DNA of 9,651 nucleotides from Anaerolineae bacterium (GTDB lineage Bacteria > Chloroflexota > Anaerolineae > B4-G1), in assembly GCA_030612185.1 (NCBI GenBank), contig JAUWOI010000131.1, forward strand, positions 1 to 9,651, written 5' to 3'. The number at the start of each line of letters is the position of its first letter. The first letter of the stretch is position 1. The notes below the pieces were generated by a model that was given only the letters and a program-made list of their open reading frames with translations, did not search any database and was not told the DNA's origin. Below are positions 1 to 6,525 of the stretch, piece after piece. Made by a program: the position numbers and the translations under genes.

Positions 1-1584
1 TGGGTCCTGGCAGAACATCTTGCGGATGCCCATGAACCCGCCGATGTCGGCCCCGGTGAAGGGGACGCCGGACAGGCCCATGTTGAGCTGCATGCGCACA
101 CTCAGGCCGATGTGCGCGAAGGAACTCCAGTTGTCTCCCGTCCAGGTGGCGGCGTACCGCTGGAGACCCGCGTAGCCGGAGCGGGTCAGGATAAACGGCC
201 TCCAGTGCGGGCGGTGCTTGCGGAAGGCCTGGAACGTCGCCTCACACTCGTTCAGGGCGTAGACGTTACGCACCTTAGTGACGTTAGAGTTCAGCCCCTG
301 GTCGTCCATGTACATGTCGCTTTCGTCTATTAGCCACTGCCACATGCCATACGTGCGGGGATTGATGTTCAGACTGGGTTCGTTCATGTCGTTCCAGATG
401 CCCTCAATCCCCAGGTCGAAGTAGAATGTGTGAAGATCCGCCCACCACTCTTTTACATCCTTCCTGGTAAAGTCGGGGAAGATGATGCGGCCGGGCCATC
501 CTAGGCCGACGAAGGGCGTCCCGTCTGCCTTGCGGCAATAAAAGCCGTGCTCTATGCACTCCCGATAGATGGGGAAATCCTCATCTATCTTGACACCCGG
601 GTCCACGACCGTCACCACGTGGAATCCCTGCTGCCGGAGGTCGGCGACCATCTGTCCGGGGTCGGGAAACCGCTGGCGGTCGAAAGTGAAGGAACGGAAG
701 CCATCCATGTAGTGGATGTCCAGGTGGATAGCGTCACATGGAATCCCCCGGCGACGGAACTCGCCGGCAATCCTCCTGACTTTTTCCTCGGTGTGGTAGG
801 AATAGCGGGACTGGTGGTACCCCAGTGCCCACTTTGGCGGGAGAGGCATCCGTCCCGTCAGGCGTGTGTACAGGTTCAGGATTGAGCCGAGATCCGGCCC
901 GTAGATGAAGTAATAGTCCAACGCTCCGCCGTCTGCCCCGAAGGAGTACTCATGCGGGTTCTCCCGCCCCATATCAAAGTAACCGCGGTAGGTGTTGTCG
1001 AAGAATATGCCACACGCTGTGCCGCCGCTGACGCCGATGAAGAACGGGATGGATTGGTAGAGCGGGTCGATGTTCGTCGAGCGGTAGAGCGTCTCCCTGG
1101 CCCACATCACCATCGCTCCACCCCGCTTGTCCAGCGGGCCGGCCTTTTCCCCGAACCCGAAGAAACGTTCCCCCTCCCGCATCTGCTTGTAGCAGCGCAC
1201 ATGCGAGTCCTTCCAGGCGCAGGCAAAGCCCTCCCAGTCTGCGTTGAGTACCTGCCCGTCCCGGTCGCAAAAGATGAGGCTGAAAGGCGTCTTTTTGACC
1301 CGGACGTCGAGGGCAGCGGTGCGTAGCGAGAACTCGTGTTCCCGCTCCTCCAGCGTGAACGCACAGCGCGGCCAGGATGAGAGGGGACTGACGACGGCGT
1401 AGGAGAACGTGGCTGGGCTTCCGCGCGGCACGATCACCACCCGTACCATGCGGTCGTCAAAGACTTCCAGAACCACCACCCGGTTCCCGCACTCGAAAGC
1501 GACGCCTCTCTCACCTTTCGAGTAACCGGTGACCCGGCCGATCGTCTCCAGTTTGTACTTCGTGATTATGGTAACCTTCTTCAC
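1..1584 (-). CDS. GH31 alpha-glycosidase (alpha-glucosidase type), 3' end outside window
   Basis: Retaining glycoside hydrolase of family 31, most likely cleaving alpha-glucosidic or related alpha-glycosidic bonds. There are 528 codons in the window with no stop, so the C-terminus is missing (family members are usually 650-800 aa). The N-terminal beta-sandwich is followed by the catalytic barrel. The nucleophile motif WNDMNEP has its Asp at residue 399, and the acid/base motif WTGDN has its Asp at 484. Other signatures are LDIHYMDGF, FILTRSGYAG and GVPFTGADIGGF, the last at the window edge. No signal peptide is evident, so it is probably cytoplasmic. The start is GTG at 1584-1582: an in-frame TGA lies seven codons upstream, no ATG lies between, and the next ATG would remove part of the N-terminal domain. 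It begins two bases after the stop of the preceding 36-codon ORF with no good ribosome site of its own, suggesting translational coupling. Family is sure; substrate is unknown. Confidence 0.95.
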   Translation of the reverse strand, partial: MKKVTIITKYKLETIGRVTGYSKGERGVAFECGNRVVVLEVFDDRMVRVVIVPRGSPATFSYAVVSPLSSWPRCAFTLEEREHEFSLRTAALDVRVKKTPFSLIFCDRDGQVLNADWEGFACAWKDSHVRCYKQMREGERFFGFGEKAGPLDKRGGAMVMWARETLYRSTNIDPLYQSIPFFIGVSGGTACGIFFDNTYRGYFDMGRENPHEYSFGADGGALDYYFIYGPDLGSILNLYTRLTGRMPLPPKWALGYHQSRYSYHTEEKVRRIAGEFRRRGIPCDAIHLDIHYMDGFRSFTFDRQRFPDPGQMVADLRQQGFHVVTVVDPGVKIDEDFPIYRECIEHGFYCRKADGTPFVGLGWPGRIIFPDFTRKDVKEWWADLHTFYFDLGIEGIWNDMNEPSLNINPRTYGMWQWLIDESDMYMDDQGLNSNVTKVRNVYALNECEATFQAFRKHRPHWRPFILTRSGYAGLQRYAATWTGDNWSSFAHIGLSVRMQLNMGLSGVPFTGADIGGFMGIRKMFCQDP

Positions 1585-1586
1585 GT

Positions 1587-1697
1587 CTATACGTTCAGTT
1601 TCTCAATGTCCTGACAGAGGATGGGAGTCACGCGGTCGAGTTCCTGGCGTACCAGTTTGTCGGCGACGATGGGGGCTTTCTCGTGCATACGCTTCAT
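1587..1697 (-). pseudogene. 36-aa remnant of a second phasin-like (COG3937-type) gene
   Basis: Short ORF that starts inside the stop of the preceding glycosyltransferase gene (ATGA overlap at 1697-1694) and ends with TAG just before the GH31 start. Its residues APIVADKLVRQELDR align with APSIVDKLV plus LVRQELDK of the intact phasin-like protein at 5667-5344, but the 14 residues between those blocks are absent. The remaining C-terminal part (CQDIEKLN against RKDVEALS) is still recognisable. The N-terminal GLIEKSLLAGLG-type segment and the lysine-rich tail are gone. It is probably a decayed duplicate, but it remains open and translationally placed, so a small coupled peptide that helps translate GH31 cannot be excluded. 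Confidence 0.7.
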
Positions 1698-3595
1698 TTC
1701 TCTTCTCGCAGGCCGACGGCCCGCAGTACCTCGTGGGCGAAATCGGAGAGGCGCGCCTTCTCCCCCCCGGTCAGGCTGTCCAGATGTTGACGGAACTGCT
1801 GGGAGTAGGAAAGCAACAGTGAAGTGGCCCGGCGGTTGGCTTTCTCGACCAGCGAGAGGGCCAGGCTGAATCCGGACAGCGAATAGAGCGTCGCCCACTC
1901 CGGCGGGCCGAGCCAGCGCAGGTGAGGGACGAGCCGCTTCGCCGCCGCTTTATCCCGTAACTCGTAAAAGACCAGGATGATGGCCGTGACCACATCGGTG
2001 GAGAAGAGGAGCGGCGATTTGCGCTCCGGGATACGCAGCAAGAGTGTGTTCAGCAAATCCTGGTAGTCAGTGCCCTTTCCTGCTTCCAGAGCCTCCAGGA
2101 TGCCTGCTTTGGCTTCCTCCCATTCCCACTCGCTCGGGGTGCCGCCTGCCAATTCGGTCATAAGGCCCGCCGCCTCCTCCGTTGGGGAAAAGGCGACGAC
2201 GGGGCGGCCACTGCGGTCCTGGAGGCGTTCCGTCTCGGAACGCACCAGTCCTTTGTTCTCCAGCAGGCGCAGCACCTCGTAGGCCGTGTCTGGGCTCACG
2301 CCCAGCGCTCGTGCCACGTCTGCGTAATGCACCGGGGCCTTGACCTCACGGTAGAGGTCGAGCAACTGGCTCATGAAATCCCATCCGCGCACGGTATGCC
2401 TGCCGGTCGTCAGCAGCCCCCACAGCCATCCGCCGCGCCGCATCCACGCTGGTGGGAAGGACGGCGGAGATGCGGCAGCAACCTGCCGGTAGAGCCGCTC
2501 GTACTGTGCGACAATCTGCTCCAGGCTGTGCCTTTCGGCCAGATGGCACGAAGCCGCTCCCATGCGCTGCCGCAGGCTGGCGTCGGCTATCAGGCACGCC
2601 ATGTGCTGTGCCAATGCCGCCTCGTCCCCGGGTGGCGCCAGGAAGCCGTTGACGCCGTGGTGCACTGCTTCCGGCAGCGCCAGTGCGTCTACGCCGGCCA
2701 CCGGCAGGCCACAGGCCATCGCTTCCAGCACCACCAGCCCTTGTGTCTCGATGGTCGAACCGGTGGCGAACAGGTCGGCGGCCTGGTAGAGCGCCGGCAG
2801 TTGCTTGTGGGGCACGAAGCCGGTGAAGCGCACGCGCTCGCTTAGCCCCAGTTCGCCCGCCAGTTGGGTCAGGGCTTCCCGGTTGGGACCGTCGCCGGCG
2901 ATGGTCAGCCGCGCAGCGGGATAGTCCCCTGCAATGCGGGCGAAAGCGCGTAGTAGAAGGTCTATGTTCTTCTCGTAACTCAGCCGCCCCACGTGCAGGA
3001 CCGTCACACTGTCTTTGCCGCTCGTCTGTGGGCCGGGGCGGAACAGGCGGGTGTCCACACCGTTGGAGACGGCTACCACCGGCACGCGCAGCCCGTGGGC
3101 GATCAACTCCCGCGCCATCACCTGCGAGGGCGTGGTGACGAGGGGGAAGAGGTTGAAGAAAGTGACGGTGTAGCGCCAGGCGGCCTCGTCCATCAGGGGC
3201 ACCCGGTCCAGCGGTAGTGGCGCGTAGCCCAGGAAGCCAGCCAGGTAGACGTGGCAGGTGCCCAGGATGGGGACGTCCAGCAAGCGGGCCGCTGCCAGGG
3301 CCTGGGTGCCCATCGCGGCCATCGAGTGATTGTGGATCACGTCGGGCCGGAAGGCGGCCAACTCTCGCGCCAGGCCGACCGGCGCGACGACGACCCGTCC
3401 GCCGGGCAGCCGCTCGTAGTGCAGCGCCGGGAGCCCGGTCACGTCCAGTTCCATTGCGGCGTGAGAGGGGTCGGCGGCGGTGAAGATGCGCACCGTGTGG
3501 CCCGTCGCCCGCAGCGTGCGGGCCAGCACGGCCACAGCCGTAGCCACACCTCCCAGTCCATCGCGGAAAGAATCGGTTGTAATGGCAACGCGCAT
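1694..3595 (-). CDS. GT4 glycosyltransferase fused to C-terminal winged-helix regulator domain
   Basis: A 633-aa protein in two parts. Residues 1 to about 400 form a GT-B fold, family 4 retaining glycosyltransferase. The N-terminal loop is DGLGGVATA (residues 12-20), the donor domain starts around VLHVGRLSYEKN, and the EX7E motif has Glu283 and Glu291 in ETQGLVVLE. The overall look is that of glucosyl- or mannosyl-transferases acting on lipids (diacylglycerol glucosyltransferase type), though the acceptor cannot be read from sequence. A hydrophobic stretch near 385-400 (WLWGLL) could touch the membrane. From Asp406 to the end it matches the complete free-standing winged-helix protein at 6488-5775 (156 of 219 aligned residues identical by hand count), including the helix-turn-helix segment HYADVARALGVSPDTAYEVL. 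The start ATG has GGAGG eight bases upstream (3608-3604), embedded in the end of the preceding gene. The fusion is unusual; an enzyme carrying a DNA-binding domain is an inference from homology. Confidence 0.93.
   Translation of the reverse strand: MRVAITTDSFRDGLGGVATAVAVLARTLRATGHTVRIFTAADPSHAAMELDVTGLPALHYERLPGGRVVVAPVGLARELAAFRPDVIHNHSMAAMGTQALAAARLLDVPILGTCHVYLAGFLGYAPLPLDRVPLMDEAAWRYTVTFFNLFPLVTTPSQVMARELIAHGLRVPVVAVSNGVDTRLFRPGPQTSGKDSVTVLHVGRLSYEKNIDLLLRAFARIAGDYPAARLTIAGDGPNREALTQLAGELGLSERVRFTGFVPHKQLPALYQAADLFATGSTIETQGLVVLEAMACGLPVAGVDALALPEAVHHGVNGFLAPPGDEAALAQHMACLIADASLRQRMGAASCHLAERHSLEQIVAQYERLYRQVAAASPPSFPPAWMRRGGWLWGLLTTGRHTVRGWDFMSQLLDLYREVKAPVHYADVARALGVSPDTAYEVLRLLENKGLVRSETERLQDRSGRPVVAFSPTEEAAGLMTELAGGTPSEWEWEEAKAGILEALEAGKGTDYQDLLNTLLLRIPERKSPLLFSTDVVTAIILVFYELRDKAAAKRLVPHLRWLGPPEWATLYSLSGFSLALSLVEKANRRATSLLLSYSQQFRQHLDSLTGGEKARLSDFAHEVLRAVGLREEK
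1695..2380 (-). repeat. duplicated winged-helix module, copy 2 (fused to GT4)
   Basis: This segment is a diverged duplicate of 5775-6449. The encoded proteins share 156 of 219 aligned positions by hand count and align without gaps from Asp406 of the fusion (Asp14 of the free regulator) to AVGL. The free copy stops right after AVGL with CTG TGA; this copy reads CTG CGA and runs four codons further to TGA, so one base change extended it. Similarity continues past both stops to a shared TATGCAC. Confidence 0.85.
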
Positions 3596-3598
3596 GAG

Positions 3599-3913
3599 TT
3601 ATGCCTCCTTCCAGTCAGTCTTCTGGGGACTCTCGAAATCGGCGAACGCCCCCAGGATGTCCACGTCGTCCAGCGGGAAGTGGCGGGCTATGGCAGGCAG
3701 AAGGCTGTTCATCAGCGCGGCCCGCTCTTCTTGCCCCAATCCCTGCAGGGCCGCACTCAGGTTCTCCTCCACGAGACGGCCCAGGAAGGCGGCCCGCTCC
3801 TCCATGGACAGGCGGGCCATCCATTCCCGCGCGGCTTCCCCGGCCAGGTCGAGCACATCCTGCGGGCTCAGGCGGCGGACAAACTGCCGCGCCAGTTGGG
3901 TTTTCAGGCTTAT
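3599..3913 (-). CDS. small helical protein of unknown function, noncanonical (ATA) or GTG start
   Basis: I do not recognise the family. The product is about 104 aa, charged and predicted mostly helical, with blocks such as VRRLSPQDVLDLAGEAA and a FPLDDVDILGAF segment near the C-terminus. There is no signal peptide or membrane segment. The coding-like sequence (SLKTQLARQFVRRLSP) continues upstream of the first canonical start, GTG at 3856-3854, which has no usable ribosome site. It goes back to ATA at 3913-3911, which overlaps the stop of the flavoprotein gene and has GGAG nine bases before it. ATA sits exactly where an ATG would form an ATGA overlap with the upstream stop. I therefore mark the gene from 3913; the safest conservative start is 3856 (85 aa). 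The stop TAA lies four bases before the glycosyltransferase ATG, so the two are likely coupled. Confidence 0.65.
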   Translation of the reverse strand: MSLKTQLARQFVRRLSPQDVLDLAGEAAREWMARLSMEERAAFLGRLVEENLSAALQGLGQEERAALMNSLLPAIARHFPLDDVDILGAFADFESPQKTDWKEA

Positions 3914-5274
3914 TTACTTCGGCTCCGCTCAGTACAGGTCCCCACCGCCTCCCAGAGCGGGCGCACCTCCGCCACCCATGCCTCGAAGCCGGCGGGCGTC
4001 TCAGGGTAGCGCTCGTAGGCGGCCCTGAGTTTGCCGGAAACCGCCATTGCCCCCAGCAACGCCCTGAGACTCGCCGCCGAGAACTGCCCACTGACCACGC
4101 CCCAAACCAGTTTGGCCGCCATGGAGAGCACCTCGCTGGTGGATCTCTGCACTTGAAAATCACGGTTCATCTGGACAAAGTCCTCGCCGCTAAAGATGAT
4201 GTCTTGCTCGAAGAGATAGTTCACGTCCCGCCGTGAGAGTTCTGCGGCGGCGGGGAGTTGCGCCAAGAGCTCGGCGAACTTTTGCCCCTGGTCGCGAAAG
4301 TAGCGCACGTTGTACGGCCACAGTGCCGCCCGGCTGACGTCACCTTTCGATAGCGCGGCTGCGGTTACCTCGGCTGCGATCTGGCAGGCGGTGAAGCCGG
4401 AGGTCACTCCCTCGCCGGAAAAGGGCTTGGTCATAAAGGCCGCGTCTCCCATCACCATAAAGCCATTCCCCACCAGTGAGTAGGGCGGGCGGCGAAAGGG
4501 CGTTGGCCCCTGGCAGCGATTTACGAGCCGGTGTGGGTTGGGGAAACGCTCGGCCAGGAACGCTTGCTGCACCTGATCGGCGTGCTCGTAGCCGCCCGGC
4601 TGCCCAATGCCCAGGATGGCCCCGTCGCCGTAACTGGGGTTGCAGAACGTTTTGTGGAATGGGTAAAAGTTCAGTCCGGTTGGGTGATCGCCTGCGATGT
4701 CGTCCCAGTACTGGAGGATGACGAACAGCGTGTCGTCGTCGGAGATGGGGTCATTCTCGACGCCGAAGCCGTCGGGCAGGCGGGTGCGCACCGCGCCGCT
4801 AATGCCGGAGCAATCGGCGACCAGCCGGGCGCGCACCTCCAGTGGTCCGTCGTTAGTCGTGGCCCGCAGGCCGACGAGTGCGCCATTCTCGACGATGATG
4901 TCGCCGACGGTGGCCTGCTTGATGAACCGCACGCCGGCCAGTGCGGCGTAGCGATGCAGCCGCTGGATGAATAGCGGCTTCTCCATAACGTAGAAAGCAT
5001 ACTTTACCAGTTTGGAGTCGTCACCGTCCGGCGGCCAGGCCCGGCCATCGGGGTAGTAGTCTATCAGTTCATCGCCCGTGGGCAAGGGGATGCCGAATTG
5101 GGCGAAGCGAATCTCGTCCATGTGGAAAATGCCAATGTCGGCGCCCAGTTCGTCCAGGTGGCGCTTTTCCAGTATGACAGTCTTGAAACCAACCTGGGCC
5201 AAACGCCAGGCAAAATAAGTGCCAGATGTGCCGGCTCCGACGACCACGATGTCCGTTTCGGTGCGTTGGGTCAT
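3910..5274 (-). CDS. FAD-dependent oxidoreductase, geranylgeranyl reductase-like
   Basis: A 454-aa flavoprotein of the p-hydroxybenzoate hydroxylase superfold, closest in look to geranylgeranyl reductases, which saturate isoprenoid chains of lipids, quinones or polyprenols. The N-terminal FAD motif is GAGTSG (residues 13-18) with the ribose-binding Glu36 at the end of the next strand (VILEK). The second FAD motif is MGDAAFMTKPFSGEGV with Asp277 and the PxxGEG signature at 284-289. A tryptophan-halogenase relative is less likely, since no halogenase WxWxIP motif is seen. The start chosen is ATG at 5274 with GGAGGA six bases upstream; an upstream in-frame GTG at 5325 has no such site and adds 17 unlike residues. 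The last residues (CTERSRSK) come from a short dispersed repeat and probably replace the original C-terminus. Neighbouring cis-prenyltransferase and glycosyltransferase genes support an isoprenoid or glycolipid role; the substrate is not determined. Confidence 0.9.
   Translation of the reverse strand: MTQRTETDIVVVGAGTSGTYFAWRLAQVGFKTVILEKRHLDELGADIGIFHMDEIRFAQFGIPLPTGDELIDYYPDGRAWPPDGDDSKLVKYAFYVMEKPLFIQRLHRYAALAGVRFIKQATVGDIIVENGALVGLRATTNDGPLEVRARLVADCSGISGAVRTRLPDGFGVENDPISDDDTLFVILQYWDDIAGDHPTGLNFYPFHKTFCNPSYGDGAILGIGQPGGYEHADQVQQAFLAERFPNPHRLVNRCQGPTPFRRPPYSLVGNGFMVMGDAAFMTKPFSGEGVTSGFTACQIAAEVTAAALSKGDVSRAALWPYNVRYFRDQGQKFAELLAQLPAAAELSRRDVNYLFEQDIIFSGEDFVQMNRDFQVQRSTSEVLSMAAKLVWGVVSGQFSAASLRALLGAMAVSGKLRAAYERYPETPAGFEAWVAEVRPLWEAVGTCTERSRSK
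3916..3938. repeat. short dispersed repeat encoding CTERSRS
   Basis: A 23-bp segment (minus strand begins CCTGTACTGAGCGGAG and ends CCGAAGT) of the kind often found scattered between and at the ends of genes in Chloroflexota and some other phyla, where it yields C-terminal CTERSRS or related peptides. It lies exactly at the 3' end of the flavoprotein gene and supplies both its last residues and the GGAG that precedes the next gene. Only one copy is visible in this window, so the assignment rests on recollection of the motif. Confidence 0.55.
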
Positions 5275-5303
5275 AACTGTCCTCCAAGGGCAAAAGTTCA
5301 GCG

Positions 5304-5333
5304 CCGGCCGGAGGTCTGCTACCATCCGGCCGG
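5304..5333 (-). other. GC-rich stem-loop between phasin-like and flavoprotein genes
   Basis: Two copies of CCGGCCGG (5333-5326 and 5311-5304 on the minus strand) are separated by 14 bases and can form an 8-bp stem. The following sequence has only TTTT after several other bases, so it is not a convincing intrinsic terminator. It could act as an RNA-processing or stability element that adjusts expression between the phasin-like gene and the downstream genes. Confidence 0.45.
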
Positions 5334-5343
5334 TGCATTCTTC

Positions 5344-5667
5344 TTAGGCCGTCTGTTTCTTCGTTGGCTTCTTGCCCACCAGTTCCTCGACCTTGGCGGC
5401 CAAGTCGTCAATCTTCTGGCTCAGTGCTTCAACGTCCTTGCGGGAAACCACGAAGCGGGTCTTGTCGAGTTCCTGACGCACCAGTTTGCGCAGTTCCTCC
5501 CGCTCCGCCTCGCCCCGCTCCACCAGTTTGTCAACGATGCTGGGGGCTTCCTCCGGCTTGACCTCCCCCTCCTCGACCAGTTTATCCACGAACTCTTTCA
5601 CCTTGTCGCGGGTCAACACCATCACACCCAGGCCCGCCAGCAGGCTTTTCTCAATCAATCCAGCCAT
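5344..5667 (-). CDS. phasin-like coiled-coil protein (COG3937 type)
   Basis: A 107-aa protein of the 'polyhydroxyalkanoate synthesis regulator phasin' type. The N-terminus has a short hydrophobic helix (LIEKSLLAGLGVMVLT) followed by KVKEFVDKLVEEGEV and an almost entirely charged helical region (repeated VDKLVE and ERGEAEREELRKLV). It ends in a heptad-like coiled coil (DVEALSQKIDDLAAKVEEL) and a lysine-rich tail (GKKPTKKQTA). Family members are small amphipathic proteins that can coat storage granules or associate with membranes, but many occur in genomes without PHA genes, and no PHA synthase is visible here. The start ATG has a strong site (GAGGAGGT) seven bases upstream. It lies between the winged-helix regulator and the reductase in the same orientation. 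It contains two direct repeats CAAACTGGT (5530-5522 and 5488-5480), exactly 42 bp apart, which match the deletion ends of the remnant copy at 1697-1587. Confidence 0.85.
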   Translation of the reverse strand: MAGLIEKSLLAGLGVMVLTRDKVKEFVDKLVEEGEVKPEEAPSIVDKLVERGEAEREELRKLVRQELDKTRFVVSRKDVEALSQKIDDLAAKVEELVGKKPTKKQTA

Positions 5668-5714
5668 TGTTTTACCTCCTCATTTTATGGTTAGTATGTT
5701 TTACTTTTTACGCT

Positions 5715-5750
5715 TCACGCACGTGTGTCCAGCATAACGCCATTGTGCAT
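5715..5750 (-). CDS. possible 11-aa leader peptide
   Basis: An 11-codon ORF (MHNGVMLDTRA) in the 107-base gap between the winged-helix and phasin-like genes. It is preceded by an almost perfect ribosome site, AAGGAGGTG at 5765-5757, six bases from the ATG, which no other gene uses. It ends 47 bases before the phasin-like ATG. The start region (TATGCAC) is conserved in the second copy, at the internal Met of the remnant ORF (MHEKAP). It could be a small peptide, a leader, or the remains of a former gene start. No function is assigned. Confidence 0.35.
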   Translation of the reverse strand: MHNGVMLDTRA

Positions 5751-5774
5751 ACACAGCACCTCCTTCTTCTTTCC

Positions 5775-6488
5775 TCACAGACCGACGGCCTGTAACACCT
5801 CGTAAACGAAATCGGACAGGCGCGTCTTATCCTTGCCGGCCAGGTTGTCCAGGTGTTCGCGGAACTGCTGAGAATAGCCCAGTAGCAGCGAGGTGGTCCT
5901 CCGGTTGGCCTTTTCGACCAGCGAGAGGGCCATGCTGAACCCAGCCAGCGAATAGAGAATTGCCCATCCCGGTGGGCCGAACCGGCGCAGGTGGGGGAGA
6001 ATCCGCCTCGCCGCCGCCGTATCCCGCAACTCGTAAAAGGCCAGGATGATAGCCGTGACCATGTCGGCCCCGAAGATGAGCGGGGTTCTGCGCTCCGGGA
6101 TGCGTAACAGCACCTCCTCCAACATCTCCTGGTAATCGGTGCCCTTTCCCTGCTCCAGGGCTTGCAGGATGCCCGCTTTAGCCTCGTCCCACTCTCGTTC
6201 GTTCACGTTGTCGTCCGCCAACTCGGACAGCAAGGCCGTGGCTTTTTCTGTGGGGTAAAAGACGACGACGGAACGACCTTTATGGCCTTGGGGGCGCACT
6301 GTCTCGGAGCGCACCAACCCCTTTGCCTCCAACAGGCGCAACATCTCGTAGGCCGTGACCGGACGCACGTCCAGCGCCCGCGCCACATCCGCGTAATGCA
6401 CCGGCCCCCCGGCCTCACGATAGAGGTCGAGCAGATGGCTCAGAAAATCTCGTTGCCTGGAGGATAACTTGGTCATTTTGTCGAGCAT
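5775..6488 (-). CDS. winged-helix transcriptional regulator
   Basis: A 237-aa protein with an N-terminal winged helix-turn-helix (residues about 14-85; helices in HYADVARALDVRPVTAYEML, then LLEAKGLVRSE and a wing ending VVVFYPT), of the general MarR/TrmB-like kind. It continues into a helical C-terminal domain of unknown ligand (GKGTDYQEML, VTAIILAFYELRD, SLVEKANRR, LSDFVYEVLQAVGL). I do not recognise a named family for the C-terminal part. It is the first gene after a strong promoter that carries repeat sequences, which suggests autoregulation. A second copy of the whole protein from Asp14 onward forms the C-terminus of the GT4 protein at 3595-1694. Start at 6488 or at Met5 (6476); neither has a strong ribosome site, so an almost leaderless or weak start is possible. 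Confidence 0.85.
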   Translation of the reverse strand: MLDKMTKLSSRQRDFLSHLLDLYREAGGPVHYADVARALDVRPVTAYEMLRLLEAKGLVRSETVRPQGHKGRSVVVFYPTEKATALLSELADDNVNEREWDEAKAGILQALEQGKGTDYQEMLEEVLLRIPERRTPLIFGADMVTAIILAFYELRDTAAARRILPHLRRFGPPGWAILYSLAGFSMALSLVEKANRRTTSLLLGYSQQFREHLDNLAGKDKTRLSDFVYEVLQAVGL

Positions 6489-6506
6489 ACTAAAAACTGC
6501 CTAATC

Positions 6507-6524
6507 TTCCGAAAGTTCCGAAAG
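6507..6524. promoter_or_regulatory. tandem 9-bp repeat, candidate operator
   Basis: Two exact, adjacent copies of TTCCGAAAG on the plus strand (CTTTCGGAA on the coding strand) lie immediately downstream of the -10 box, over the expected transcription start. This position suits a repressor site. The likely binder is the winged-helix protein encoded just downstream, but this is inference. Confidence 0.5.
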
Positions 6525-6525
6525 T

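Noticed and set aside
112..1326. Plus-strand open frames of 70-125 codons opposite the GH31 gene
   Set aside because: They are shadows of a high-GC gene with clear family motifs on the other strand and show no recognisable domains.
3251..4236. Plus-strand open frames of 180-250 codons opposite the glycosyltransferase, small protein and flavoprotein
   Set aside because: Low-complexity Arg/Pro/Gly/Ser composition and no family signature; the minus-strand genes explain the region.
5304..5343. Intrinsic terminator after the phasin-like gene
   Set aside because: The stem is good, but the T-run is short and displaced, and the next gene follows closely in the same direction; listed only as a stem-loop.
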